From Planctomycetota bacterium (lineage in GTDB: Bacteria > Planctomycetota > MHYJ01 > WSZJ01 > JACPWG01): a DNA stretch of 64,000 nucleotides. The stretch is from NCBI GenBank assembly GCA_016197205.1, contig JACPWG010000091.1, positions 60,907-124,906 of the forward strand, read 5' to 3'. Made by a program: the position numbers and the translations under genes. The notes under the pieces were generated by a model, which was given only the letters and a program-made list of their open reading frames with translations, was not told where the DNA came from and did not search any database. Positions 35,617-44,748 of this stretch are shown in pieces (the first letter of the stretch is position 1; the number at the start of each line of letters is the position of its first letter).

Positions 35617-37248
35617 CTACGCCTCCGGTCCCAACGCCCTCAGCAGCTCCGCCACCGGCGTGTCCGGTCGCGCCCCTTCGACCGCGGACGCGACCCGCTC
35701 CGCACCCGCGGCGCCGAGCGGCCGTTCGCAGGCGGAACGCAGCTTCTCCCGCGCAAGCGCGGCCGCGCCGGGCAGCGAAAGCGCGCCTGCCTCCACGTCC
35801 CGCTCCGCCGCGACGCGGACGCCCCCCGCCAGCTCGATTTCCACGCCGCCCGGAATCGGCAAGACAAGGCTCGCCACATCGTGCTCCCCCAGGTCGTAGG
35901 AGCGGCGTCGGCCTTCGAGCAATCGAAAGAGCGCACCGGGCGCGCGCGCCAGCCCCGCCGCGATCTGCAGCGGCGCCAGCGCCCCGGCCCGCGGGAACTC
36001 GTGCTTCGCCGCGCGCACGCCCAACGCCAGGTCCATCGGCGTCGCGGTCCCCATGAGCGCCGGCACGTCGAGGACGCGATCCAGGGCGGAGAAGATCCGG
36101 CCCGTGAGCTCGAGGTCGTGCACCACGCGCACGCGCGCGGCCAGCTTGCGCACGCGCGCTTCCATCGCCGCGAGGGACCCCGCCTCGAGGTCGTCCGGGA
36201 CGAGGCGCGACCGCAAGAGCAGCACGGCCAGCGCCGCCGGCAGCGAGAAGTTCACTTCGTTCGCCGTCAATGCCTCCCCACGCGGCCGGTCCCCCTCCAT
36301 CGAATTCACGGAGTCGGCGAGAAACGAGACGCGGCAGGTCACGCGCTCGATGGCGTCCGCTTCGAGGGGGCGGCCGCGTTCGCGCGCGAAGGACGACGCG
36401 GCGGCCGCGGTCGCATCGAGCGCCGCCTGGTAGAACCAGCAGGCGGCGTGCTGCTTCACCTGCAGTGTGTCGGTCAGCCAGGCCCGGCCGAGGCCGGTGA
36501 GCGCGCGCGGAAAGGGCACGAACGAAAAGCGATGGAAGAACCCGCGCGGGTGGTCGAGGAGGTCGAGCGCGCCGGTGAACCCTTCGGCCGCCAGTTCGGC
36601 GGCGTGGACGCCGACCGCGGCCCCCTGCGCCGCCGTGAGGATCTTGGCCTCGATGGGTCCGAGGAAGCCGGGCCAGAGCGGCGCGGGCGGCTGGGTGAGC
36701 GCGATCGCGAGGGCGTGGGCCATGCGCCCTTCGTCGAGGCCGAGGAAGCGCCCAGCGGCGACCGCCGCGCCGACGCAGTGGATGTAGGGAAGCATCTGGC
36801 CGTTTTGCGGGCCGAGGAAGGTGGAGAGGCCGAGCCGGCCGGCCAGCTCGTTGGCGGCGACCTGCGCGGCCACGACCTCGGACCAGGGTCGGCCGCGCTG
36901 CTCGGCGAAAACCAGCGGCACGATGACCGAGGAATGGCCGGGGTGGCCGAGGAGGAGGATCTCGTCGTAATCGAAGGTGCACGAGACAGCCGCGTTCGCG
37001 AGCACGGCCGTCAGGCGGTCGGTGCGGAACCCGCCGACGAGGCAGAGGGCGCCGTCGCGACCGGGCGTCCGATGGCGACGGGCGACGGCGAGGACCTTCT
37101 TCGCCGCCGGATCGTTCAGCCCCGCGAAGGACGCGGCGAGGACGCTGGCCTGTTGCCAGCGCGCCTTCTCGACGACGCGGGCGGGAAGGTCGGCGAAGCG
37201 GAGCCGCGCGGCCCAGGCCGCGAGGGTCTCGAGCGTGGTGGGGGGCAC
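35617..37248 (-). CDS. MmgE/PrpD family protein
   Basis: This 543-residue protein belongs to the MmgE/PrpD family, whose characterised members are 2-methylcitrate dehydratase, cis-aconitate decarboxylase and related enzymes. Visible family features are the helical N-terminus (LETLAAWAARLRFADLP), the active-site region FDYDEILLLGHPGHSSVIVPLVFA, the following ELAGRLGLSTFLGPQNG, and FFHRFSFVPFPRALTGLGRAWLTDTLQVKQHAACWFYQAALDA (quoted in parts) near the middle. No methylcitrate synthase or lyase lies nearby, so the substrate stays open. The stop lies 139 bp from the stop of the convergent selenoprotein candidate. Confidence 0.85.
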   Translation of the reverse strand: MPPTTLETLAAWAARLRFADLPARVVEKARWQQASVLAASFAGLNDPAAKKVLAVARRHRTPGRDGALCLVGGFRTDRLTAVLANAAVSCTFDYDEILLLGHPGHSSVIVPLVFAEQRGRPWSEVVAAQVAANELAGRLGLSTFLGPQNGQMLPYIHCVGAAVAAGRFLGLDEGRMAHALAIALTQPPAPLWPGFLGPIEAKILTAAQGAAVGVHAAELAAEGFTGALDLLDHPRGFFHRFSFVPFPRALTGLGRAWLTDTLQVKQHAACWFYQAALDATAAAASSFARERGRPLEADAIERVTCRVSFLADSVNSMEGDRPRGEALTANEVNFSLPAALAVLLLRSRLVPDDLEAGSLAAMEARVRKLAARVRVVHDLELTGRIFSALDRVLDVPALMGTATPMDLALGVRAAKHEFPRAGALAPLQIAAGLARAPGALFRLLEGRRRSYDLGEHDVASLVLPIPGGVEIELAGGVRVAAERDVEAGALSLPGAAALAREKLRSACERPLGAAGAERVASAVEGARPDTPVAELLRALGPEA

Positions 37249-37296
37249 GGATCCTCCCGGCTCGGGCGCCGCACGAGGAAGCGAACGCGCGGCGGG

Positions 37297-39267
37297 CTAG
37301 CGCGCGCGGATGGGCAGGACCATCATCGGCATCCCGCCCATGTGAAAGCGGCGTTGGAGGGCGAAGGCGACCTGGTTATGGAGGAGACGCGAGGCCGTGG
37401 TCTCCTCGGGAAAGACCAGCCGTCCCGAAAAAAAGACACAGTTCGGGAATTCTCTCTGGACGCGGGCGCAGAGCGCCTCGAGCTCGGGGAGGGATTCGGC
37501 CCCCAGCGAAGACCGGAACTCCGCCCACTTGCCGAGGCGGTGGGCCAGTTCGACGTACTTCTTGAGGTTGTCGTCGGTGAAGGCCTGGAGGTTTTCGATC
37601 TCGTGCGCGCCTTTGAACCGGCTGAAGTCGATCACGCCGACGGACACGAAAATAAAATTGACGAAGTGGCCGTGGAAGAGATGGAAGATGGAGAAGAAGG
37701 AATGGATGCCGAGGCCGTTGAACCCGCTGACCATGAGCACGGCCGTGGGGGCGCCCTTTTTGAACTCGGGGACGGGGCGGTCCCCGGGCGGCATCGGGAT
37801 CTTCGCCAGGCTGCGGTCGAGGTCCGCGAGCATGGCGTGGATCGTGTCATAATGCCGGTGGATGAACAGGCAGAGGATGACGAAGGCCACGGTGAGGGCC
37901 ACGGTCACCCAGCCGCCCTGCTCGAACTTGAGAATGGTCGTGATGACGAGGATCCCCGTCGTGAGCAGGAGCCCGACGCCGTTGACGAGGAAGGAAGTGC
38001 GCCACCGCCGCTCGGTCCGCCGCACGCGCCACCAGTGGAGGCACATGCCGATCTGGGAAAGGGAGAAGGTGAGAAACACGTTGATCGAGTACATGACGAT
38101 GAGGACCTTGACCGACCCCTGCGCGTAGATGAGGACGCCGAGGGCGGCGAGGCCCATGAGGACCACGCCGTCGCCGACGACGAGCCGGTCGGAGAGCTGC
38201 GCGAAGCGGCGGGGGACCCACGAGTCGAGGGCCATGTTGGCGAGGACGCGCGGGCCGGCGAGGAAGCCCGCCTGCGCGGCCACGAAGAGGAGCGCGCCTT
38301 CGGAGACGAGCGCGACCCAGACGAGCCAGAGACCGACCTTGGCGTCCCCCCAGCGCCAGCCGCCCACGAGCGAGTCCATCATGGTGGCGTTGAGCGTCTG
38401 GCCCTCCACGTGCGCGACCCGGATCAGGAGGTAGCAAAGGAGGATGCCGCCCGCCGTCAGGGCGAGGGAGGCCGCCATGTAGTGCATCGTGAGCTTGCCG
38501 GTGCGGACCTTCGGCTCGCGCAGGATCTGCATGCCGTTGGAGACCGCCTCGATCCCCGTGTACGTGCCGCCGCCGAGCGAGTACGCCGTGAAGAAAACCA
38601 TGAGCACGGGCATCCAGCCGGCCGAGGCTGCCCACGAACGGGTCTCGCGCACGGAGGTTCCCACCAAGGCGGGGATCTCGGTCGCATGCACGCAGACGCC
38701 ATAGCCGAGGATCAGGGCATGCGTGATCAGGAAGGTCACGAAGATCGGTAGCAGGACCTTGATGGACTCCTTCACCCCGCGGAGGTTGAGGAGCACGAGG
38801 AGGAGGATGGAGAACACCTGGACGGAGAATTTCCAGCGCAAGTGCGAGGGATCCATGAGGCTGAAGATCGCGTCCGCGCCGCTCGCAATCGAGATGGAGA
38901 TGGTGAGGACGTAGTCGATGAAGAGGGCGCAACCGCCGACGAGCCCCGCGTGGGACCCGAGGAGCTTGGTGGCGACGAGGTAGTCGCCGCCCCCGGACGG
39001 GAAGAGCTCGATGACCTGCGAGTAGCTCGCGGAAATGACGTAGACGGTGATGGCGGCGGCAAGCGCGAGGAAGATGGCGAGGCCGTGGTGGGCGCCGAGG
39101 GCGAGGTAGGCTTCTTCGGGGCCGTAGCACGAGCTGGACAGGCCGTCCGCGCCGAGGCCGACCCAGGCGAGGAAGGCAACGAGGGTGAGTTCTTCGTAGA
39201 CGGCCGGCGAGCGCGGATCCTTCGACTCCCCGAAGAGGATGCGCTTCACCTTGTCGTAGAGGCTCAT
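37297..39267 (-). CDS. APC-superfamily permease with cytoplasmic tail
   Basis: This is a 656-residue, roughly 12-span transporter. The N-terminus MSLYDKVKRILFGESKD is cytoplasmic. The first helix contains GLGADGLSSSCYGPEEAYLALG, the unwound substrate-binding segment of APC transporters, and later spans include FPSGGGDYLVATKLLG and YTGIEAVSNGMQILREPK. The last 200 residues are soluble and mixed alpha/beta. Layout and the YGPEEA motif recall the KimA-type potassium importers as well as amino-acid permeases, so substrate is undecided. The Met at 39267 is preferred: the upstream open frame is Arg/Pro-rich spacer. It runs 48 bp upstream of the MmgE/PrpD gene on the same strand. Confidence 0.85.
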   Translation of the reverse strand: MSLYDKVKRILFGESKDPRSPAVYEELTLVAFLAWVGLGADGLSSSCYGPEEAYLALGAHHGLAIFLALAAAITVYVISASYSQVIELFPSGGGDYLVATKLLGSHAGLVGGCALFIDYVLTISISIASGADAIFSLMDPSHLRWKFSVQVFSILLLVLLNLRGVKESIKVLLPIFVTFLITHALILGYGVCVHATEIPALVGTSVRETRSWAASAGWMPVLMVFFTAYSLGGGTYTGIEAVSNGMQILREPKVRTGKLTMHYMAASLALTAGGILLCYLLIRVAHVEGQTLNATMMDSLVGGWRWGDAKVGLWLVWVALVSEGALLFVAAQAGFLAGPRVLANMALDSWVPRRFAQLSDRLVVGDGVVLMGLAALGVLIYAQGSVKVLIVMYSINVFLTFSLSQIGMCLHWWRVRRTERRWRTSFLVNGVGLLLTTGILVITTILKFEQGGWVTVALTVAFVILCLFIHRHYDTIHAMLADLDRSLAKIPMPPGDRPVPEFKKGAPTAVLMVSGFNGLGIHSFFSIFHLFHGHFVNFIFVSVGVIDFSRFKGAHEIENLQAFTDDNLKKYVELAHRLGKWAEFRSSLGAESLPELEALCARVQREFPNCVFFSGRLVFPEETTASRLLHNQVAFALQRRFHMGGMPMMVLPIRAR

Positions 39268-39582
39268 GCCGAGCACCGGCAGGGGCTGAGAGCCGCGGCG
39301 GCGCAAGCGGGAGGGGCGGCGGAAGGGAGGAGGAGGGGAACGCCGTGCCGGGGGTCTCCGCCGTAGCCCAAGGCACATCGCGCGGAGCGCACGTTCGCTA
39401 CCCCTGAAAAGGTGTGGTACCACACGAAGCGCAGCGGCGCCGGCGCGGCGCACGGTGTGGCCTGCCACACGAAGCGCGAAGGCGCGCGGTCCCACCGAAA
39501 CCGGTCCTCCTTCGCTCCTCTGCGGAGGAGCTACGGAGGACGCACTTCGCGCAAGGGCGCTAGCGCGCCGAGGCGCGAAGTG
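39268..39582. other. Spacer with GTGTGG/CCACAC palindromes
   Basis: GGTGTGGTACCACACGAAGCGC near 39411 (split: GGTGTGGTACC, ACACGAAGCGC) and GGTGTGGCCTGCCACACGAAG near 39460 (split: GGTGTGGCC, TGCCACACGAAG) are two related short palindromes 49 bp apart. No gene is seen. Confidence 0.5.
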
Positions 39583-39656
39583 TGGCTGGGGAGCTAGGAT
39601 TCGAACCTAGACAGACAGATCCAGAGTCTGTCGTGCTACCGTTACACTACTCCCCA
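39583..39656 (-). tRNA. tRNA-Gln (anticodon CUG)
   Basis: The minus strand reads TGGGGAG at the 5' end, pairing with CTCCCCA before a G discriminator and an encoded CCA (plus-strand 39583-39585). The T-arm has GGTTCGAATCC. The anticodon loop is CTCTGGA between ACAGA and TCTGT, giving CUG. It is 71 nt without CCA. All four stems can be drawn by eye. Confidence 0.93.
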
Positions 39657-39658
39657 GT

Positions 39659-39719
39659 TATGCTATTCCTCCGCAGGATTTGCGCGTCAGGCGTAAATCC
39701 TGCGGGAAGGAATAGCATA
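39659..39719. repeat. Imperfect 61-bp palindrome upstream of tRNA-Gln
   Basis: TATGCTATTCCT is inverted as AGGAATAGCATA, and inside it GCAGGATTTGCGC is inverted as GCGTAAATCCTGC. A CCCCCC ... GGGGGG hairpin follows at 39720-39753. On the tRNA transcript these lie in the 5' leader. Confidence 0.7.
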
Positions 39720-39796
39720 CCCCCCGAAGCTCGCCGCAGCGTGCGAAGGGGGGTGGGCACTTGGTTGCGGCCCACGGCTGCGCTAGGGTAGCGAGT

Positions 39797-39824
39797 ATTG
39801 TAGGAACGCAAACGCGGAAGTCAA
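39797..39824 (-). promoter_or_regulatory. Probable sigma-70-type promoter for tRNA-Gln
   Basis: On the minus strand TTGACT (39824-39819) and TACAAT (39802-39797) are 16 bp apart, close to consensus and in a lower-GC patch. The start point would lie about 130 nt upstream of the tRNA, so the leader would include the 61-bp palindrome. Confidence 0.5.
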
Positions 39825-39844
39825 GCGGGAAGTGGCGTGCGCTC

Positions 39845-40240
39845 AGCGGCCCGTTGACGCAGTTCGGACGCCGTCGTCGACTCCGCCGCGGCGGGTCGTA
39901 AACCACCCGGCCGTTCGCGCGGGCCGGCGGCCCGCGCCCCCCAGGCATCGTGTCCGGACATCGGCAACCAGGGCTTCCGCCCTGCACCCGCACTCGCACG
40001 AAACGTCCGAAGTACCTCCTCGCTTTCCGTCGAGCCGCCGCCGCACCCACCGGGCTGCGTGATTTCCGCCCGGGTTGTCCCGCCGGTGCAGGGCGGAAGC
40101 CCTGCACCACAAGGGCTCCAGGCCGGCGGAGGCAAGCACCCAGAAATTCGCCCCGTTCCGCGGTCGAGCCGTTGAGGGGCTGTTCCGCAGGGGTCGACTC
40201 GTTCGCCCACCTTGAAAGGGCAGGGCTTCCGCCCTGCACC
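39845..40240. repeat. Cluster of dispersed repeats (family F and three REP hairpins)
   Basis: Positions 39850-39945 resemble 50694-50790 (shared words CCCGTTGACG, GCGGGTCGTA and GGCCGTTCGCGCGGGCCGGC). REP-type hairpins follow at about 39968-39988, 40085-40108 and 40220-40240, the first two as a facing pair about 96 bp apart. ACAAGGGCTCC and ATTCGCCCCGTTCC follow the middle hairpin, as in other copies. No gene is present. Confidence 0.75.
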
Positions 40241-40310
40241 CGAAGGGAGACCGGCGATCGCGGAACGCAAGCCCCCCTTTCTGGCCGAAGCACGAGCGGC
40301 ACGGCGGCCC

Positions 40311-41927
40311 TCACTCCACGTCCCCCCGCCGCGCGGCCAACTGCCGGAGCCAACGCTGCGCCGCCTGGCGGACGGGTTCCGCGGCGCCGGTCGAACGCGA
40401 GAGCGTCTGCAGCTCGCGTTCGGGCAGCCAGCGCAGCAGCTCCTTGATCACCACGCCGGGCGGCGTGCGCGGATTGAACGCGAGGTTGCGGCAGATCCCC
40501 CGATGGCGCGCCGCCTGCCGGCTGCTCGCGATTTCCCGCAGGGCCTCGCTGTTCGCCGTCGGCATCGCCGAGATGGACTCGAGCAGCCCCTCGCCGACGC
40601 GGGGACTCGTCACCACGGCGAGAGCGACCTGCACGATCGGGCTGGTCGCCAGCACAAGCTGCTGGGTGGCCGACCCGCCCCGCGCGAGATAGACGCGATC
40701 CGCCAGCGGCAGCGTCGAGAGGGAGGACCTTCGCGCTCGCCTCTCCGACGAGCCCGGGCCCTGTCGCCGGGCGCGCGTCCCCGGGTCCGTCCTGTGCTTC
40801 GTCACGGACCGTGCGTCCAGCGCGCGCGCCACCTCCGGCTTCCCGCCATGCGGCGATGCGCGCACCGCCTCGGCAAGCCGTTCGTCCGCCCGGAAGGCGA
40901 TCGCGGCCGCAAGGGCCTCGGGCAGCCGCGGGTGTCGCACGGCGGCCTCCTGCAGCTCCGGCTCCCTCGGGTAGGCGTTCAAGACCTCGGAGAGCACCTC
41001 GACCGGCGTCTCCTCGTCCGCCAGCAGCGTCAGAAGCACGTCCACGGAAAGGCCGCGGATCGTTTCGAAAACCGTCTCGCGCACCTCCGGCGCGGGGTCC
41101 CGCACGAGCTGGAGGAGGACCGGCACCGGCGTCGTCTCCCCGCCGGGCAGGTACCGTCGGGCCACGGCCCGCCTCGCCTCCACGGAGAGCTTCCCGTCCG
41201 CGAGGTCACGGAGCAACTCGACCACGCGGTTCGCAGCCCCCGCGGCCGCTGCGCCGGCGCCCACGCCCGCGCCCGCGGCCGTCGCCCTCCGTTCGTCCAC
41301 CCGGCGCATGGCCTCCAGGATGAGGGAGGAGGCAGGCACGGTTCGCCCCTCCCCTTTCGGGACGCTTCGGGGCGAAGCCTGATAGCCGCAGTCTTCCTGG
41401 CCGAGAAGGCCGAACACGAGCTCCTCCGCCTCCGTCCCCGCGCCCGCCGGGAAGCGCACCTGGCCGTCGTCCACGAGCAGGTGTCGGTGGACCTCACCGC
41501 CGGCCTGCACCTGAATGAGGCTCGGCCGGCGATTCATTTCGAAGACCTGGAGCAACTCCACGAGGGTCAACGACCCCACGTCACCGGTCAGACGCCAGTG
41601 CGGCGGCGTGGCGGCGAGGCCGTCCGCCGGCAGCTCGCGGACCGCCAGGAAGAGCAGCTCCGGCACGCTCTTCGTCACGCTGTGCGTCCGCGGCGCGCCT
41701 GCGCCCTCGAGGATGCACTCGCTTTCCCGCCAACCGGCCATGCGCAGGAACGCCTCCTCCCCCTCGGTCGCGCCGACCCGCGCATCGACGACCCGCCCCG
41801 CCTGAAAGTGCAGGTAGCCGCCGGTGTCGCGGCTCCGGAGCGCGACGTGGAGATCGCGTCGATGGAGCTCCACGACCTGCACGAGTTCCAGCAGGCCCAG
41901 GTAGGCGGTGTGCCCGACGAGCGGCAT
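40311..41927 (-). CDS. Protein with two DUF4388 domains and helical repeats
   Basis: The 538-residue soluble protein starts with two DUF4388 (PATAN-like) domains: LGLLELVQVVELHRRDLHVAL with GGYLHFQAGRVVDARVGATEGEEAF (about 8-70), and SLTLVELLQVFEMNRRPSLIQV with HRHLLVDDGQVRFPAGAGTEAEEL (about 115-175), both quoted in parts. These domains recur in bacterial signalling proteins and are thought to bind other proteins. The rest is helical, HEAT-like (PVPVLLQLVRDPAPEVRETV), with a basic linker near 385. No catalytic domain is seen. It probably acts as an adaptor; partners are unknown. Confidence 0.8.
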   Translation of the reverse strand: MPLVGHTAYLGLLELVQVVELHRRDLHVALRSRDTGGYLHFQAGRVVDARVGATEGEEAFLRMAGWRESECILEGAGAPRTHSVTKSVPELLFLAVRELPADGLAATPPHWRLTGDVGSLTLVELLQVFEMNRRPSLIQVQAGGEVHRHLLVDDGQVRFPAGAGTEAEELVFGLLGQEDCGYQASPRSVPKGEGRTVPASSLILEAMRRVDERRATAAGAGVGAGAAAAGAANRVVELLRDLADGKLSVEARRAVARRYLPGGETTPVPVLLQLVRDPAPEVRETVFETIRGLSVDVLLTLLADEETPVEVLSEVLNAYPREPELQEAAVRHPRLPEALAAAIAFRADERLAEAVRASPHGGKPEVARALDARSVTKHRTDPGTRARRQGPGSSERRARRSSLSTLPLADRVYLARGGSATQQLVLATSPIVQVALAVVTSPRVGEGLLESISAMPTANSEALREIASSRQAARHRGICRNLAFNPRTPPGVVIKELLRWLPERELQTLSRSTGAAEPVRQAAQRWLRQLAARRGDVE

Positions 41928-42102
41928 CGCGGCTCCCGGTGGAGGTGGAGGAAAACGGAGCGGCGTCCCCGAGCGCGGAGACAGGTTTCCAGGCGAGTTC
42001 TATCCCCGGCGCGGCAGGGTTGTCAAGCGTCCGGGAGAAATCGCCCGTTCGCGCTGGGCGAGTTCGAGTGGGGGCGGAGCCTTGCCGTGCCCAACAAGCA
42101 AG

Positions 42103-42235
42103 GCGCCCGCGCGAAAATGAGGACCTCGAGGCTCCTGGGGGCGCGGCCCTCTGGGCCGCGCTGCGCGGGCCGGAGGCCCGCGCCCCCAAGCATCGGTCGA
42201 TCCACGAACCTGTAAAGTAATTCTTGCGCGGGCGC
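42103..42235. repeat. Family B element, copy B1
   Basis: The ends are GCGCCCGCGCGAAAAT (left) and GTAATTCTTGCGCGGGCGC (right). The interior has GGGGGCGCGGCCCTCTGGGC and its near complement GGCCGGAGGCCCGCGCCCCC, able to form a long hairpin. It is an inverted relative of B2 on the other side of the HAD gene. Confidence 0.85.
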
Positions 42236-42346
42236 AAAGCTGCGCGCCCGGTCCCACCGGAGGGCGACGGCCGTGGGAAGGGTGCGTGAAATGGTCGTGA
42301 CGATGCGCGCCTTCGCGGATATCATGCACGACCGAAGGAGGATTGC

Positions 42347-43021
42347 ATGAGCGCTTCGCTTCCCACCCCACGGCTCTTCACGTTCGACATCTTCGGCACC
42401 GTCCTCGACTGGCGCTCGGGCATGAAGGCCGCGGTCGAGGCGACCGGGAGCGGCCTTCCGGACGGCGACTTCGACCGGGTCATCGACGCGCAGGGGGCGG
42501 ACGAGTCCGGCCCGTTTCGCACGTACCGCGCGATCACCCGAGACAGCCTGGTCCGTGTGCTCGGGCTGCCCGCCGACGCCGCGGACAGGATCGGAGCCGC
42601 GGCCGGGCAATGGCCGCTCTTCCCGGATTCGCGCGAGGCGCTCACGCGACTCGGTCGCATCGCGCCGTGCGTCGCCATGACGAACAGCGATCGCGCGCAC
42701 GGCGAGCAGGTCCAGGCGCAGCTCGGCTTCAAGCTCGCCGACTGGGTGTGCGCCGAGGAGGTGCGTGTCTACAAGCCGGCTCCGGCTTTCTGGCGGGCGG
42801 TCGCGGCGCGCCTCGGGCTTGCGCCGGGACCGGCGTGGTGGCACGTATCGGCCTACGCGGACTACGACCTCGAGGCGGCGGCACGACTGGGCCTCACGTG
42901 CGTCTTCGTCGAGCGTCCGCATTCCCGACCCGGTGACGCCGCCGTCCGCGTGCGGGACCTCGCGGCGCTCGCGGATCTGCTCGAAAGGCGCGACGCCGCG
43001 GTCCGTCCGCTCGAGCCGTAA
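42347..43021 (+). CDS. HAD-superfamily hydrolase (type II haloacid dehalogenase-like)
   Basis: The 224-residue protein has every HAD motif of the L-2-haloacid dehalogenase branch: nucleophile D14 in FTFDIFGTVLDW, T112-N113-S114 in MTNSD, K143 in VYKPAPAF and the acidic motif WWHVSAYADYDLEAAARLG (D172/D174). Members hydrolyse haloacids or small phosphoesters; substrate cannot be told from sequence. AAGGAGGA about 5 nt before the ATG fixes the start. The gene is bracketed by two inverted family B elements, the right one starting directly after its TAA. Confidence 0.88.
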   Translation: MSASLPTPRLFTFDIFGTVLDWRSGMKAAVEATGSGLPDGDFDRVIDAQGADESGPFRTYRAITRDSLVRVLGLPADAADRIGAAAGQWPLFPDSREALTRLGRIAPCVAMTNSDRAHGEQVQAQLGFKLADWVCAEEVRVYKPAPAFWRAVAARLGLAPGPAWWHVSAYADYDLEAAARLGLTCVFVERPHSRPGDAAVRVRDLAALADLLERRDAAVRPLEP

Positions 43022-43166
43022 GCGCCCGCGCAAGAATTACTTTACATTTCCTTGGATCGACCGATGCCTGGGGGCGCGGGCCTACGGCCTGCGCAGCGCG
43101 GCCCAGAGGGCCGCGCCCCCAGGAGCCTCGAGGTCCGAATCTGCGCAGTTATTTTTGCGCGGGCGC
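43022..43166. repeat. Family B element, copy B2
   Basis: The ends are GCGCCCGCGCAAGAATTAC and GTTATTTTTGCGCGGGCGC, inverted repeats of each other. The first base follows the TAA of the HAD gene. The interior GC hairpin matches B1 in reverse orientation, and GGATCGACCGATGC recurs in B1 as its complement. Confidence 0.88.
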
Positions 43167-43199
43167 TAAGGCGAGTGGCCGCCGGCCCGCACCCAACCC

Positions 43200-43370
43200 T
43201 CAGTACCGCCCCACGAAACTGGGTGACCCATTTTCTCGGCGATTTTTGCCGCCCGCGTTGTTGCGCTCGCTCGCCGTAGTTCTCCGTTACTACGCCTCGC
43301 TCGCTCGCCCAGCGGGCGGCCAAACTTGCCTTCGCCTGTGGGTCACCGACTTCCGTGGAGCGGTACTCAG
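43200..43370. repeat. Family A element, copy A2 (full length)
   Basis: The left end is TCAGTACCGCCCCACGAA and the right end GTGGAGCGGTACTCA, inverted repeats. The interior is a long imperfect palindrome (GCCGCCCGC versus GCGGGCGGC; GTAGT ... ACTAC at the centre). The right end, read on the minus strand, provides the TGA that ends the membrane-protein gene at 43367. Confidence 0.88.
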
Positions 43371-44455
43371 TGTTCAACCGCCAGCCACAGCGCCGTGAGC
43401 AGGGCCGCTTCACCCAGGAAGGCCGCGCCCACTCCCACCCAGAGCCGACGGGACTCGCCCGCCTGCCAGCCCCGAACGGCATGCACGCACGCCACGCCGC
43501 ACAGGACCATGAAAACCAGCCTACCCGCGGCCGGCAGCTCGTCCACGCCCCGCCAGCCGATGAGCGACCAGAGGGGCCAGAGCACCGCCACGAGCAGCGC
43601 GGTCCCGGTCCAGAGCACCGCGTCCTTGCCGTGCCCTCCAAGTGCCGCGAAGCCGTCCGACAGCGCCCGGAGTCCCGCTCCCACGGCGGACGATGCGGGC
43701 TTTTCCGCGCCCGCGCGCGCCGCCGCCCTTTCGGCGAAAAGAAAAAACACACCCGGCCCGAAAGCGAAGAGCAGGACCGAGAGACCCGTCGAGATCCCGA
43801 GAAACGTCCCCGCGCCCGCGCAGCAAAAGTTCCGGTGACGCACCCAAACGTGGCACGGCACGGCCACCAAGAGTTCCGCCACGCTTCCCGCAAGCAGTCG
43901 GTCCACCACCCGGCGCAGGGCCGACGCCGGCTCGCCCGCCTTCCGGTAGCGCAGAAAAACGACGAGCCAGAATGCCCAGCCGCCCAGCCCGAGCGCGAGC
44001 GCGGCCCAGATCCCCCCGTCCCCGCCCAGCATTTCCTGCCGGATCGCTTCGGTCGCGGCCATCACCCCGGACGCGACGAGGAGGGCCATGAGGAACGACG
44101 CTACGTGGGCGAGTCCGATCCACCGGCCACGGGTCACCGGCCTGCCGCGCGTCAAGGGGACCGGGACCAGGAGCAACGCGATGCACTCCAGCAGCCCCAA
44201 GCCCCCGACGAGCGCCCAATACTGCCAGGCCGCGTACACCTCGAGGAGGGAGGGCACGCGGGGGTACACTTCGTCGAAAAAACAGGCGAGCGCCATGGGA
44301 CAGGTCAGCAGGGCCAGGGTCGCGACGTACAGGCCCGCGACGCCGACGGCCCACAGGGCCGGCGCGCCGTGAGCGACCGGTCGAGTCGCGCTTCCGTCGA
44401 CGCCGCCTTGCTCAGCGGGTTCCGGAGGGATCATGCGCCTCTCCTGCGAGCTCAA
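43367..44455 (-). CDS. Multi-pass membrane protein, unknown function
   Basis: The 362-residue protein has about nine hydrophobic spans, starting with WAVGVAGLYVATLALLT and ending with LWVGVGAAFLGEAALLTALW. Connecting loops are short. A Cys pair (NFCCAGAGTFLGISTG) lies near the middle. I recognise no transporter or enzyme motif. The upstream Met at residue 1 is followed by a second at residue 8; either could start. Its last codons (VEH, stop) run into repeat A2. Confidence 0.7.
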   Translation of the reverse strand: MSSQERRMIPPEPAEQGGVDGSATRPVAHGAPALWAVGVAGLYVATLALLTCPMALACFFDEVYPRVPSLLEVYAAWQYWALVGGLGLLECIALLLVPVPLTRGRPVTRGRWIGLAHVASFLMALLVASGVMAATEAIRQEMLGGDGGIWAALALGLGGWAFWLVVFLRYRKAGEPASALRRVVDRLLAGSVAELLVAVPCHVWVRHRNFCCAGAGTFLGISTGLSVLLFAFGPGVFFLFAERAAARAGAEKPASSAVGAGLRALSDGFAALGGHGKDAVLWTGTALLVAVLWPLWSLIGWRGVDELPAAGRLVFMVLCGVACVHAVRGWQAGESRRLWVGVGAAFLGEAALLTALWLAVEH

Positions 44456-44547
44456 AGCTTGCCAGGCGAAGTGCGTGCTCTACCACGACCACGCTGGAAT
44501 GAAGCTTCGCTGCCTGCGACGGATGCTGCCGAGCTCCGACCCTGTTG

Positions 44548-44635
44548 GTGGTTCCGCCCTTAGACGGCGCGTGCGGCGAGAACAACCGCACCTGGTGGTC
44601 GGACCCGCCTGAAGGCGGCGCCACGCACCCGTCGG
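44548..44635. repeat. Family D element, copy D2 (diverged)
   Basis: GTGGTTCCGCCC on the left and CCGCCTGAAGGCGGCGCCAC on the right frame about 45 bp, and GTCGGGTTCCAAG follows, as GGTTGGGCTCCAAG does after D1. It sits between the membrane-protein start and hutI. Confidence 0.65.
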
Positions 44636-44748
44636 GTTCCAAGACGCGGAGACGCCGGCGTTGGAGAGCTGAGCGTCCATGACCGTGCGTTGACAGTCCC
44701 GTCCGCGCATGCTTCAATGCATGCGGTCCCCGTGCCGGAGGAAAGCCG

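Noticed and set aside
35563..38751. A plus-strand open frame of about 1062 codons
   Set aside because: It runs antisense to two clear genes (MmgE/PrpD and APC permease) and has Glu/Arg/His-rich shadow composition.
42097..43170. An insertion sequence around the HAD gene
   Set aside because: The flanking repeats are inverted elements, but the enclosed gene is a HAD hydrolase with no transposase motif; a composite mobile unit stays only a hypothesis.
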